Origin: CAVVSD01 sp963750895
GTDB taxonomy: Bacteria > Actinomycetota > Thermoleophilia > Solirubrobacterales > Solirubrobacteraceae
DNA: 64,000 nt
Assembly (NCBI GenBank): GCA_963750895.1
Contig: CAVVSD010000001.1
Span: 620,001-684,000, forward strand
Reading direction: 5' to 3'
Shown here piece after piece: positions 56,120-64,000 of the stretch. The translations under genes and the position numbers were made by a program. Within the stretch, counting starts at the first letter, position 1. The number at the start of each line of letters is the position of its first letter. The notes under the pieces are model-generated. The model made no database searches and had not been told where the DNA came from. It was given only the letters and a program-made list of their open reading frames with translations.

Positions 56120-57207
56120 TCAGGGCACGAACGCCAGGAACACGAAGGACGCGAACAGCACGAGGTGCACGCCCGCCTCCTGGAGCGTCGCTCGGCCCGG
56201 CAGCACGGTGAGCGCCGCGACGACGACCGACAGCGCGAGCAGCACCGTCTGCAGCGGGCCGAGGCCGAGCACGAGGGGCGTGTCGATCCAGATCGAGGCG
56301 AGCGCGATCACCGGGATCGTCAGCCCGATGCTCGCCATCGCGGACCCGAAGCCGAGGTTGAAGCTCGACTGCATCCGATCGGCGCGGGCGTTGCGGTACG
56401 CCGCGAGCGTCTCGGGCAGCAGCACGACGAGGGCGATGACGACGCCGACGGCCGACTGCGGCGCGCCGACGTCGGCCACGACGTCCTCGATGGCCGGCGA
56501 CTCCAGCTTCGCGAGCCCGACGACCGCGACGAGCGACACGAGCAGCAGCCAGAGGCTGGTCACGGCCGACCGCCGCGTCGGCGGCTCGGCGTGGTGCTCA
56601 GGATCGTGGCGCGCCGTCTCGGCAGGAAGGAAGTAGTCGCGGTGGCGCACGGTCTGCATGAGGACGAAGAGCGCATAGAGCACGAGCGACGCGATGGCGG
56701 CGAACGTCAGCTGCAGCGGCGAGAACTCGGCGCGTCGAGCGGCTGGTGGTGAACGACGGGCACGACGAGGCTCAGCGTCGCGAGCGTCGCCACGGTCGCC
56801 AGCGCGCTCGCGGTTCCCTCGGCGTTGAAGGACGCCGTGCGGTGGCGAAGCGTCGCGACCAACAGCGACAGCCCGACGATCCCGTTGCAGGTGATCATCA
56901 CGGCGGCGAACACGGTGTCGCGGGCGAGCGTCGACGCCTCGTCCCCGCCGGCCACCATCAGCGTGACGATCAGGGCGACCTCGATCACGGTGACCGCGAC
57001 CGCGAGGACCAACGAGCCGAAGGGCTCGCCGACACGATGCGCGACGATCTCCGCGTGGTGGACCGCCGCGAGCACCGCGGAACCCAGCAACGCCGCGACG
57101 ATCACGAGCACGACCGTCCCGGGCTTCGAGCCCCAGGTGACCGCCGTGACGAGCACGGCGAGGACCGGGATGACGGTCGTCCAGGACACTGAGCGAGGGA
57201 GCGACAA
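56120..57207 (-). pseudogene. chaA: Calcium/proton antiporter ChaA, frameshifted
   Basis: N-terminal half (SWTTVIPVLAVLVTAVTWGSKPG, then EPFGSLVLAVAVTVIEVALIVTLM with the acidic transport helix) ends at VVPVVHHQPLDA; the second half (REFSPLQLTFAAIASLVLYALF, then GAPQSAVGVVIALVVLLPETLAAYRNA with the second acidic motif) continues one base off. Restoring a base at 56729-56730 gives an intact 362-residue cation/H+ exchanger with about 11 helices. Start at TTG 57207, 7 nt after TAGGCT. Probably functional, with a sequencing error. Confidence 0.85.
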
Positions 57208-57279
57208 GCACCTCAGCCTAGGGTCGGTGTGCGCAGGCTTCTGTGCGGTAGCGCACAGCGTTGAGGCGGCGGTCGCGCG

Positions 57280-57308
57280 TTGACGCACCTGCGTCCAGTA
57301 CGTAGCGT
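57280..57308 (+). promoter_or_regulatory. Strong sigma-70-type promoter with leaderless start
   Basis: TTGACG (57280-57285), exactly 17 nt, TAGCGT (57303-57308), then 7 nt to the ATG at 57316. Together with the absence of a Shine-Dalgarno, this predicts transcription starting at or next to the A of ATG. Confidence 0.7.
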
Positions 57309-57315
57309 TCGGCAC

Positions 57316-57936
57316 ATGGCTGAGGTCGTGATCGCACCGCCGGGCGCGCAGCCCGACGGCCCGCCTCCTGCGCTGTCCTACGACCGGGACTTCGAGATCG
57401 TCCCCCGCAAGGGGCTGATCCTCGTGGCGGTCGCGTTCGTCGCGCTCGTCGTCGGCATCGCGATGGACAAGCTGTGGCCGCTCGTGTTCCTCCACGTCTC
57501 GTTCGGCGCGGCGTGGACGATCATCGACCTGTTCCTCGGTCTCGTCCTCGGGCCGATCATGGGCAGCATGCCGCCGGCGGCGCGCGTCGCGTTCACGACG
57601 CGGCTCATGCCGAAGATGCTGCTCATCATGCCGACGGTCGTGACGATCACGCTCGCCGCCGGCTGGCAGCTCGGGTCCTACCTCGGGACCGTGACGACCG
57701 ACTACCCGCTGCACGACTGGCTCGTCGCGAGCTACATCGTCGTCGGGATCATGGCGATCATCGCCCTCGGCCTGCTCGAGCCGGCGAACGTCGCGGTGCT
57801 CATCGAGCTGAAGAAGCCCCAGCCCGACTTCGCGGTGATCGAGCGGCTCATGAAGCGCTTCATCTACAGCGCCGGCGTCATCGGGATCATGCAGATCGCG
57901 ACGCTGGTGATCATGACCAAGATCGCGTCCGGATGA
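57316..57936 (+). CDS. Four-helix membrane protein of unknown function
   Basis: 206 residues. After a polar 35-residue N-terminus come four hydrophobic helices: LILVAVAFVALVVGIAM, VFLHVSFGAAWTIIDLFLGL, KMLLIMPTVVTITLAAGW and VASYIVVGIMAIIALGLL, with a fifth near the C-terminus (AGVIGIMQIATLVIMT). Conserved His in VFLHVSFGAAW and Trp residues could bind heme or ligand, but no motif proves this. It overlaps the next gene by 4 nt; the two are probably one membrane complex. Own strong promoter. Confidence 0.75.
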   Translation: MAEVVIAPPGAQPDGPPPALSYDRDFEIVPRKGLILVAVAFVALVVGIAMDKLWPLVFLHVSFGAAWTIIDLFLGLVLGPIMGSMPPAARVAFTTRLMPKMLLIMPTVVTITLAAGWQLGSYLGTVTTDYPLHDWLVASYIVVGIMAIIALGLLEPANVAVLIELKKPQPDFAVIERLMKRFIYSAGVIGIMQIATLVIMTKIASG

Positions 57937-58337
57937 CCGAGCGCAAGCTGCCTCCGGTGACGGAGATCGGGATGCTCTCGCTGGCCCTCATCGTGGCCGG
58001 CGGCATCTACCTGTCCTCGCACATCCCGGGCGACGTCCCGCTCGCGCCGGCCGTCGTGCTCCTCGTCCTCTCGTTCCTGCTCCTGGTGGGCAACCTCGTC
58101 GCGCTGTCGCGCGTGCAGGGCTTCCCGTGGCGGCGGTTCTGGCAGGTCGCGCGCTGGTCCCTGCTGGCCTACGGGATCACCGCGGGGCTCATCGAGTGGG
58201 TGTTCCTGCGCAACGACCTGTCGGGCGGCCCGCTCGTCGTCCTCACCCTGTCGCTCGTGGTCTATGCGGTGCACGTCCCGATGCTCATCGGGTTCACCGT
58301 CGCCCGCTACTACGAGCGCGACACCTGGCTATCCTGA
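57933..58337 (+). CDS. Membrane protein of unknown function
   Basis: 134 residues with four hydrophobic helices (EIGMLSLALIVAGGIYLSS, APAVVLLVLSFLLLVGNLVAL, WQVARWSLLAYGITAGLIEWVFL, PLVVLTLSLVVYAVHVPMLIGF). ATG overlaps the previous stop (ATGA). Its TGA is the first triplet of palindromic element copy 2, so the element may supply its stop codon. No family recognised; likely partner of the preceding membrane protein. Confidence 0.75.
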   Translation: MTERKLPPVTEIGMLSLALIVAGGIYLSSHIPGDVPLAPAVVLLVLSFLLLVGNLVALSRVQGFPWRRFWQVARWSLLAYGITAGLIEWVFLRNDLSGGPLVVLTLSLVVYAVHVPMLIGFTVARYYERDTWLS

Positions 58338-58477
58338 GTCAGTATTCCGGCATCCGGCGGCCCGTTATCGCGTCGCCGGCCCCGGCATCGCCTGCCGTAT
58401 GTCCGATATGACCATCGATGCCGGTCGCCGGCAGACGCGATTCGGCATCCACCGGCTGCACCCGAACTACTGACTCA
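58335..58477. repeat. Palindromic dispersed element, copy 2
   Basis: 143 nt closely matching 35898-36046. Arms 58335-58390 and 58416-58477 fold back with a ~25-nt loop. It starts with TGAGTCAG and ends CTGACTCA, followed by CGACACTAGAG as in copy 1. Left TGA is the stop of the membrane-protein gene; the right flank holds the TAG stop of the minus-strand flavoprotein. Confidence 0.8.
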
Positions 58478-58482
58478 CGACA

Positions 58483-59703
58483 CTAGAGCTCCTCGAGCTC
58501 AACGGACGGGTCGCGCAGCGCCGCCTCCTCGACCGGCGTCCGGTCGCGGATCAGCCGCTGGATCGGGTCGGTGACGTCCCAGACGTTCACGTTCATCGCG
58601 GCGACGAGATGGCCGCTGTCGACCCAGAACGCGATGAACTCCCGCGCCGCGGTGTCGCCGCGCACGACGAGCCGCGACCCGCTCGTCGCCCGCCCCGAGT
58701 ACTCCATCCCCACGTCGTACTGGTCGGAGAAGAAGTAGGGCACGCGGTCGTACGCCTGGTCGCGGCCGAGCATGTTGCGCGCCGCCGCGGGACCCTGATG
58801 CAGCGCGTTGGACCAGTGCTCGGTGCGGATCGGCCCGTGCATCGGATGGTCGTGCTGCGCCACGTCGCCGGCGGCGAAGATCGCCGGTGCGCTCGTCTGC
58901 AGGTTGCGGTCGCAGACGACGCCGTCGTCGACGGCGAGGCCGGCCGCCGTGGCGAGCCCGGTCCGCGGCTGGACGCCGATCCCGACGATGACGAAGTCGC
59001 AGTCGAAGACGTGGCCGCCGGAGGTCCGGACGCGCCGGACGGCGGTGTCGCCCTCGAATGCCTCGACCCCGGTGCCGAGCACCATCTCGACGCCGTGCTC
59101 GACATGGACGTCGCGGTACACCGCTCCGAGCTCAGTGCCCAGGACGCGCTCGAGCGGCACGGAGGCCGGCTCGATCACCGTCACGTCCAGCCCCCGCTGC
59201 CGGGCGGACGCCGCAGCCTCCGAGCCGATCCACCCGGCGCCGACGACCACGACGCGGCCGCCGCGGTCGAGGCGCTCGCGGATCGCGTCGGAGCTCTCGA
59301 CGGTGCGCAGGTAGAGGACGCCGTCCAGGTCGGCGCCCGGGACGTCCAGGCGACGGGGCTCGGCGCCGGTCGCCAGCAGGAGCCGGTCGAACGACAGCCG
59401 CTCGCCGCCGTCCAGCTCGACCTCCTGACCGGCGGCGTCGATGCCGACCGCGGTGGTGCCGAGCCGCAGCTCGATGTCGTGCGCGTCGTAGAACGACGCG
59501 TCGTCGTGCACCCAGATCTTCTCCCGCCCCGCCTCACCGCGCAGGTACTCCTTGGACAGGGGCGGCCGCTCGTACGGTCGCACCGTCTCCGCGCCGACGA
59601 GCACGATGCGTCCGTCGAACCCCTCCTCGCGGAGGGTCTCCGCCGCCTTGGCGCCGGCGAGGCTGGCGCCGATGATCACGAACGTCCCTGCGCTGCCGGC
59701 CAT
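58483..59703 (-). CDS. NAD(P)H-dependent ferredoxin/rubredoxin reductase-type flavoprotein
   Basis: 406 residues. Two Rossmann folds: FAD at VIIGASLAGAKAAETLREEG and NAD at VVVVGAGWIGSEAAASARQRG; FAD-closing motif IFAAGDVAQHDHP. PPLSKEYLRGE is typical of the reductase components of ring-hydroxylating oxygenases and P450 systems. C-terminal domain 320-406 fits the same group. No ferredoxin gene is next to it. GAAGGAG precedes ATG 59703; it starts 2 nt after folE ends, so the two are likely co-transcribed. Confidence 0.92.
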   Translation of the reverse strand: MAGSAGTFVIIGASLAGAKAAETLREEGFDGRIVLVGAETVRPYERPPLSKEYLRGEAGREKIWVHDDASFYDAHDIELRLGTTAVGIDAAGQEVELDGGERLSFDRLLLATGAEPRRLDVPGADLDGVLYLRTVESSDAIRERLDRGGRVVVVGAGWIGSEAAASARQRGLDVTVIEPASVPLERVLGTELGAVYRDVHVEHGVEMVLGTGVEAFEGDTAVRRVRTSGGHVFDCDFVIVGIGVQPRTGLATAAGLAVDDGVVCDRNLQTSAPAIFAAGDVAQHDHPMHGPIRTEHWSNALHQGPAAARNMLGRDQAYDRVPYFFSDQYDVGMEYSGRATSGSRLVVRGDTAAREFIAFWVDSGHLVAAMNVNVWDVTDPIQRLIRDRTPVEEAALRDPSVELEEL

Positions 59704-59705
59704 GG

Positions 59706-60337
59706 TCACGTCTCCTTCGTGAGGGCGAGGAACTCCTGGCGGGTCCGGGAATCGTCGCGGATGAGCCCGTGGAGTGCCGAGGTGACCGTGCGGGCGCCCG
59801 ACGTCCCGACGCCTCGCAGCGACATGCACAGGTGCTCGGCCTCGAGGACGACGCCCACGCCCTTGGGCGCCAGCTCGGCCTCGATCCAGCCTGCGATCTG
59901 CTTCGTGAGCGCCTCCTGGACCTGGAGATCGCGCGCGAAGAGCTCGACGACCCGCGCCAGCTTCGACAGCCCGATGATGCGCTCACCGGGCAGGTAGCCG
60001 ACGTGCGCCACGCCGTGGAACGGCAGGGCGTGGTGCATGCACAGCGAGTGGAACGGGATCGAGCGGACCATGACGAGCTCGTCGTAGCCGTGTCGTTGGG
60101 GAAGGTCGTGGGGCGGAACGGTCGCGGCGAGAGCAGCTCGGCGAACGCCTGCGCCATGCGCCGTGGCGTGTCGCGCAGGCCCGGTGATCCGAGGTCGGCT
60201 CCGAGCGCGAGCAGGAGATCCGCCGCGGCGCGCTGCGCAGCGCGCTGGTCGATGCGCCGGTGGGCGCCGATGTCGCTCACGAGCTCCAGGTCACCGATGT
60301 CGTGCACGTTCGCCATGCCCGAGTTCGTGTCGGGCAC
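59706..60337 (-). pseudogene. folE: GTP cyclohydrolase I, frameshifted
   Basis: N-terminal part (DIGAHRRIDQRAAQRAAADLLLALGADLG, RDTPRRMAQAFAELLSPRPF, TFPNDT) and C-terminal part (YDELVMVRSIPFHSLCMHHALPFHGVAHVGYLPG, with the zinc Cys and His pair, to HLCMSLRGVGTSGARTVTSA) lie in different frames. One base lost at 60087-60088 explains it; restored, the protein has about 210 residues and all zinc ligands. It makes dihydroneopterin triphosphate for folate. An essential-pathway gene would not be expected to be dead, so an assembly error is likely. GTG start with TAAGAG 7 nt ahead. Confidence 0.87.
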
Positions 60338-60417
60338 GCGGCATCTCTTACCGGTCGAGGTGAGATCTGCGCCGCTCCCGTCGCCAATGGGTGTGATGCC
60401 ACCGACCGCCGCTTGCG

Positions 60418-61059
60418 ATGATCGTCGCCGTGCCGTCGTCCTCTCCCGATGTTCCGGTCACGCTCGCGGCGCCCGACCCCGCGTCGCGCGCCTGGCTGCA
60501 ACGCCTGCGGGGCACGGGCGCGGAGCGGGACGGCGCGATCGGTGAGCTGCACGAGCTGCTCATGGCCGCGGCGCGCCATGAGGTCCACCGCCGTGCGGGC
60601 GGTGACCGAGGGGATCTGGACGATCTCGTGCGGCAGAGCGCAGACGACGCGCTGGTGGCGATCCTCCGCAAGCTCGACGACTTCCGCGGCGAGAGCCGCT
60701 TCACGACCTGGGCGTACAAGTTCGCCCTGCTGGAGGCGGGGGTGAAGACCCGCCGGCGGGCGTGGCAGGACCGTGAGGTCGCCCTCGACGCCGACGCGTG
60801 GTCGCGCATCGCCGATCGTGGAGACACGCCCGACCAGGACGCCGAGACCCGCGAGCTCCTCGGCGCGATCGGGACCGCCATCGAGCGCACCCTCACGCCC
60901 CACCAGCGGCAGGTGCTCGTCGCGATCACGCTCGACGACGTCCCGATCGACGTGCTCGCCGAGCGCCTGGGATCGACCCGCGGCGCCGTGTACAAGACCC
61001 TGCACGACGCGAGGCGCAAGCTCCGCGCCGAGCTCGCCGCCGGGGGGCACGGCCGATGA
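60418..61059 (+). CDS. ECF RNA polymerase sigma factor
   Basis: 213 residues. Region 2: DLDDLVRQSADDALVAILRKLDDFRGESRFTTWAYKFALLEAG; region 4: TLTPHQRQVLVAITLDDVPIDVLAERLGSTRGAVYKTLHDARRKLRAEL. GESRFTTWAYKFA is the -10 recognition helix. An N-terminal 45-residue extension is unusual for ECFs. ATG 60418 is used; a GTG at 60430 is possible. The stop overlaps the zinc-finger gene (ATGA), the normal sigma/anti-sigma layout. Confidence 0.9.
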   Translation: MIVAVPSSSPDVPVTLAAPDPASRAWLQRLRGTGAERDGAIGELHELLMAAARHEVHRRAGGDRGDLDDLVRQSADDALVAILRKLDDFRGESRFTTWAYKFALLEAGVKTRRRAWQDREVALDADAWSRIADRGDTPDQDAETRELLGAIGTAIERTLTPHQRQVLVAITLDDVPIDVLAERLGSTRGAVYKTLHDARRKLRAELAAGGHGR

Positions 61060-61274
61060 CCGACGATCGCGCCCTCATCGCGCGCCTGCTCGGGCCGTCC
61101 GAGCCCGAGCTGTCCTGCGAGGGGTGCTTCGAGGCGCTCGACCGCTACGTCGAGGCCCAGCTCGCCGGGCACGACGCCGACCGCCTCGTCCCGGGGATGG
61201 CTGCGCACCTCGAAGGCTGCCCCGCCTGCAGGGACGACCGCGACAGCCTCGCCGCATGGCTGAAGATCACATGA
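61056..61274 (+). CDS. Small zinc-finger (zf-HC2-like) anti-sigma factor
   Basis: 72 residues, no membrane helix. SCEGCFEALDRYVEAQLAG, then GMAAHLEGCPACRDDRDSL gives the HC2 zinc site (His-x3-Cys-x2-Cys plus upstream Cys). Being soluble and only a ZAS-like domain, it could sense a cytoplasmic redox or zinc signal and hold the upstream ECF. Overlaps both neighbours by 4 nt, so all three genes are tightly coupled. Confidence 0.82.
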   Translation: MTDDRALIARLLGPSEPELSCEGCFEALDRYVEAQLAGHDADRLVPGMAAHLEGCPACRDDRDSLAAWLKIT

Positions 61275-62830
61275 CCGGCGACGGGCTGGCCGCCGCGGCG
61301 CTCGCCGACCTGATCGACCGCCTGGCCGCGGACGACCCTGCGCCAGGTGCCGGGCCCGCGGCCGCCTGGGCGTGTGCGATGGCCGCGGCGCTCGTCGAGA
61401 TGGTCACGGCGGTCGAGCTGCGCAGGGAGCCCGCCGACCCGGCGGCGGTGCGCGCCCGCGGCGAGCGGGCGGCGAGCCTGCGGGCTCGCGCACTGGCGCT
61501 CGCCGACCTCGACGTCGCCGCCTACACCCGGGTGCTCGACGTCCTCGCCCGGCGCGACGAGCCCGGGCACGGCGGGCGGCTGCGCGAGGCACTGGCGGAC
61601 GCCGCGGGGCCGCCGCTGGAGATCGCCCGGGCCGCCGGCGAGGCGACGCGGCTGGCCGCCGAGGCGGCGGCCGTGGCTCGCGGTGGCGTGCGGGGCGAGG
61701 CCGTGGCGGCGGCCGTGCTCGGTGAGGCAGCCGTCCGGGCCGCCGTCCCGCTCGTGGAGATCAACCTCGCCGGTCACCCGGAGGATCCGCGCCTCGCCGA
61801 GGCCGGCGAGCTCGCGCGAGCCGCCGCATCCGATCTCGATCGCGCGCGGACGTCGCCGGGCAGGAGGGCGCCGGCGCGGCTGGCGACCCGGCTGACCGAG
61901 CGGTTCGGGCTCGCGCACCCCGTGGTGCTCGCGCCGATGGCGTTCGCGGCCGACGGCCGGATCGCCGGTGCGGTGTCGCGCGCCGGCGGGCTCGGACTCA
62001 TCGGCGGCGGCTACGGGGACGCCGACTGGATCGACGCGCAGTTCGCCGAGGCGGGCGACGCCGCCGTCGGCTGCGGCCTGATCACCTGGGCGCTCGCCGA
62101 GAACCCCGGCGTCCTCGACCGCGTGCTGGCGCACGGGCCGCGCGCGCTCATGCTCTCGTTCGGCGACCCGCGCCCGTTCGCCCCGGCGATCCGAGCGGCG
62201 GGGGTGCCGCTCATCTGCCAGGTCCAGACGGCGGGCGATGCCGTCATCGCGCTGGAGGCCGGCGCCGATGTCATCGTCGCCCAGGGCGCGGAGGCCGGCG
62301 GCCACGGGGACCGGCGCGCGACGTTCACCCTCGTGCCCGAGGTGGCCGATCTGGTCGCCGGCAGCTCGCCGGAGACCCTGGTGTGCGCGGCGGGCGGCAT
62401 CGCCGACGGTCGCGGGCTCGCCGCGGCGCTGGCCCTGGGCGCCGACGGCGTCCTCGTCGGCTCCCGCCTGTGGGCGACGACGGAGGCGCAGGTCTCCGAC
62501 GCGATGCAGGCCGCGGCGCTCGCGGCCGACGGCGACGCGACCATCCGGACCAGCGTCGTCGACATCGCGCGGTCCCTGGACTGGCCGGAGCGCTTCACCG
62601 CGCGGGTCCTGCGCAACCGGTTCACGGAGCGCTGGCACGGACACGAGACGGAGCTGCGCGCCCACGGCGAGGAGGCCGCCGACGCGTGGCGCGCGGGCTG
62701 GGCCGCCGGCGACCCCGACCGCGCGAGCACGTTCATCGGCGAGGCGGCCGGGCTCATCGAGACGATCGAGCCCGCCGCCGAGGTGATCGCGCGCATGAGC
62801 GCGCAGGCCGCCGAGCTCCTGCGGCGGTGA
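61271..62830 (+). CDS. Fusion of cyclodeaminase-type (FTCD_C) domain and nitronate monooxygenase
   Basis: 519 residues. Residues 1-195 match the formimidoyl-THF cyclodeaminase fold: PAPGAGPAAAWACAMAAALVEMVTAVEL and the helical bundle ending RLAEAGELARAAASDL. Residues 205-519 are a nitronate monooxygenase/2-nitropropane dioxygenase TIM barrel: FGLAHPVVLAPMAFAADGRIAGAVSRAGGLGLIGGG, VIVAQGAEAGGHGD (catalytic His) and LGADGVLVGSRLWAT. No start codon lies near the junction, which argues for a true fusion. Third gene of an ECF operon; the pairing suggests nitroalkane or folate-adduct detoxification (inference). Confidence 0.85.
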   Translation: MTGDGLAAAALADLIDRLAADDPAPGAGPAAAWACAMAAALVEMVTAVELRREPADPAAVRARGERAASLRARALALADLDVAAYTRVLDVLARRDEPGHGGRLREALADAAGPPLEIARAAGEATRLAAEAAAVARGGVRGEAVAAAVLGEAAVRAAVPLVEINLAGHPEDPRLAEAGELARAAASDLDRARTSPGRRAPARLATRLTERFGLAHPVVLAPMAFAADGRIAGAVSRAGGLGLIGGGYGDADWIDAQFAEAGDAAVGCGLITWALAENPGVLDRVLAHGPRALMLSFGDPRPFAPAIRAAGVPLICQVQTAGDAVIALEAGADVIVAQGAEAGGHGDRRATFTLVPEVADLVAGSSPETLVCAAGGIADGRGLAAALALGADGVLVGSRLWATTEAQVSDAMQAAALAADGDATIRTSVVDIARSLDWPERFTARVLRNRFTERWHGHETELRAHGEEAADAWRAGWAAGDPDRASTFIGEAAGLIETIEPAAEVIARMSAQAAELLRR

Positions 62831-62833
62831 GGC

Positions 62834-64000
62834 TCAGATCTCCGTCAGGACGCGCTCGGGCTCCTCGTCGCTGAGCGCCACCGGCACCGTGAACGCACGG
62901 ATGCCCGCCGCCGCGCGGTAGCCGATCAGGAAGATCCCGACGATCACGGCCAGCACCCCGATCGTGAACAGCTCGAACGTCAGCTGGCTCACGCCCCAGT
63001 TCTCGTCGAACGAGTAGCTCAGGCCGAGCAGCCGGTCGAGCGTCCCGGGGAACACGGCGGTCCACGAGCCGAGCGCCACCCAGAACGTGATGAGCGCGAC
63101 GCACGCCAGCAGCAGGCCCGAGCCGGCCTTGCCGACGCGGAACGGCCGGTGCACGTTCGGGTACCGCTTGCGCAGCAGGTACACGCTCGGGAACACGAGG
63201 ATGTAGGAGATGAGCGTCGTCGAGATGGCGATGTTCAGCACGACGCCGAACGCATCGGCCGCCCCGCCGGACAGCAGGAGCACGGCGGCCACCATGAACA
63301 GCGTCGCCATGACCCCCGACAGCATGTTCGCCCGCAGCGGCGTCCCGAGCTTCTGGTGGAACGCCCCGAAGTACGGGAAGAACGTGCCGTCCGCCGCCGC
63401 GACCGCGAGCACCCGGTCGCCGCACATCATCCACGAGGCGCCCGAGTTCATGAGCGTGAAGATGAAGAGGATCGCGGTGATGCCGAAGAGGACGTCGGCC
63501 GCGCCGCCGTAGATCGTGTAGCTCTCCTTGACGGCGTCGAGGAAGCCGCCGATGCCGGTGATCGCATCGGCCGGGAGCACGAGCAGCACGAGGAAGATCG
63601 GCACGAGGTAGCAGAACGCCGCCAGCGCGCCGGAGCGCATGATCGAGGACGGGACGTCCTTCTGCGGGTCCTTCATCTCCTCGGCCGCGCCGTTCTGACC
63701 CTCGAAGCCGACGAACGAGAAGAGCAGCAGCGGCGCGATGCCGAGCAGGCCGGCCGTCGTGGGGGACAGGCCGCCGGTGTCGATGCCCTGGAAGCCGTTC
63801 TCGAGGCCGTAGATGACGACGGTGATCCCGAAGACGCACACCATCGCGACCTTGAGGATCGCCCCGAGGGTCGGGATCCACTTGCCGACCTTGAACGAGA
63901 TGATCGCGGCGGAGATCGACACCCAGATGAACAGGAACTTGAACGCGTAGTCCCAGAAGCCGCCCGAGCCGATGGTCGAGATGCCCTGCGACCACGCCTC
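62834..64000 (-). CDS. APC-superfamily amino acid permease, N-terminus beyond the window
   Basis: 388 codons up to the right edge; the start is missing. Hydrophobic helices alternate with APC signatures: LLLFSFVGFEGQNGAAEEMKDPQKDVPSSI is the helix-6 glutamate motif, FIFTLMNSGASWMMCGDRVLAVAAADGTFFPYFG is the helix-8 region, and YILVFPSVYLLRKRYPNVHRPFRVG precedes the final helices. A sodium- or proton-coupled transporter of amino acids or amines. Convergent with the fusion enzyme, 3 nt apart; codon use is ordinary. Confidence 0.88.
   Translation of the reverse strand, partial: EAWSQGISTIGSGGFWDYAFKFLFIWVSISAAIISFKVGKWIPTLGAILKVAMVCVFGITVVIYGLENGFQGIDTGGLSPTTAGLLGIAPLLLFSFVGFEGQNGAAEEMKDPQKDVPSSIMRSGALAAFCYLVPIFLVLLVLPADAITGIGGFLDAVKESYTIYGGAADVLFGITAILFIFTLMNSGASWMMCGDRVLAVAAADGTFFPYFGAFHQKLGTPLRANMLSGVMATLFMVAAVLLLSGGAADAFGVVLNIAISTTLISYILVFPSVYLLRKRYPNVHRPFRVGKAGSGLLLACVALITFWVALGSWTAVFPGTLDRLLGLSYSFDENWGVSQLTFELFTIGVLAVIVGIFLIGYRAAAGIRAFTVPVALSDEEPERVLTEI

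Overview
The window is very GC-rich, gene-dense actinobacterial chromosome. Several traits together suggest the class Thermoleophilia (Solirubrobacterales-like): complete coenzyme F420 synthesis genes, a SigB-type sigma factor, actinobacterial ClpS, GTP-dependent PEP carboxykinase, and many ATGA/GTGA-coupled genes. This placement is inference from gene content and was not tested by a search.

Layout. Positions 1-464 hold the end of pckG. From 12979 down to 494, nearly everything reads on the minus strand as one long glycerol/glycerol-3-phosphate cluster: glpF, dhaK, dhaL, glpK, glpA, glpB, glpC, a fused dhaM-HPr-enzyme I, pgsA, a sugar-epimerase-like gene and a small repeat protein. It is driven from a good promoter at 13037-13066, with plsC just upstream. 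Positions 13.9-16 kb hold an ArsR/SRPBCC operon divergent from clpP-map. Positions 16-25 kb hold a DUF389 protein, a VAO-type flavoprotein divergent from an AraC regulator, an MBL hydrolase, clpS, a SigB-family sigma factor and a MarR-controlled MFS pump. Positions 25-33 kb hold a DnaQ/GIY-YIG nuclease, ygfZ, mntH, an ECF sigma/anti-sigma pair and two lipoproteins. Positions 32.8-40.1 kb carry the F420 pathway (fbiC, then a STAS gene with cofD-cofC-cofE) and a photolyase. Positions 40-49.6 kb hold acetoacetyl-CoA ligase, an inositol monophosphatase, an SDR, a PPOX protein, two tRNAs, and stress/redox genes (Bax inhibitor, Ohr, YcaQ, glutathionyl-hydroquinone-reductase-like, GMC oxidoreductase). 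A small decayed island (49.67-52.22 kb) sits in tRNA-Trp, bounded by a duplicated tRNA 3' end and holding an integrase remnant. Positions 52-64 kb hold a three-gene aromatic-type operon, an FG-GAP secreted protein, chaA, two membrane proteins, a ferredoxin-reductase-like protein, folE, a second ECF operon ending in an unusual fusion enzyme, and an APC permease cut by the window edge.

Cross-cutting observations. (1) A long, nearly perfect palindromic element of about 145 nt occurs twice, each time exactly between the stop codons of two convergent genes. (2) At least five genes (clpP, a DUF559 gene with two lesions, an inositol monophosphatase, chaA, folE) are broken by what look like single G/C losses. 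This pattern fits uncorrected assembly errors better than biology. (3) Many genes lack a Shine-Dalgarno sequence and have a TANNNT hexamer 6-8 nt before the start codon, pointing to widespread leaderless transcription. (4) One tRNA has a leucine anticodon (CAA) but a class I body with a short variable loop.
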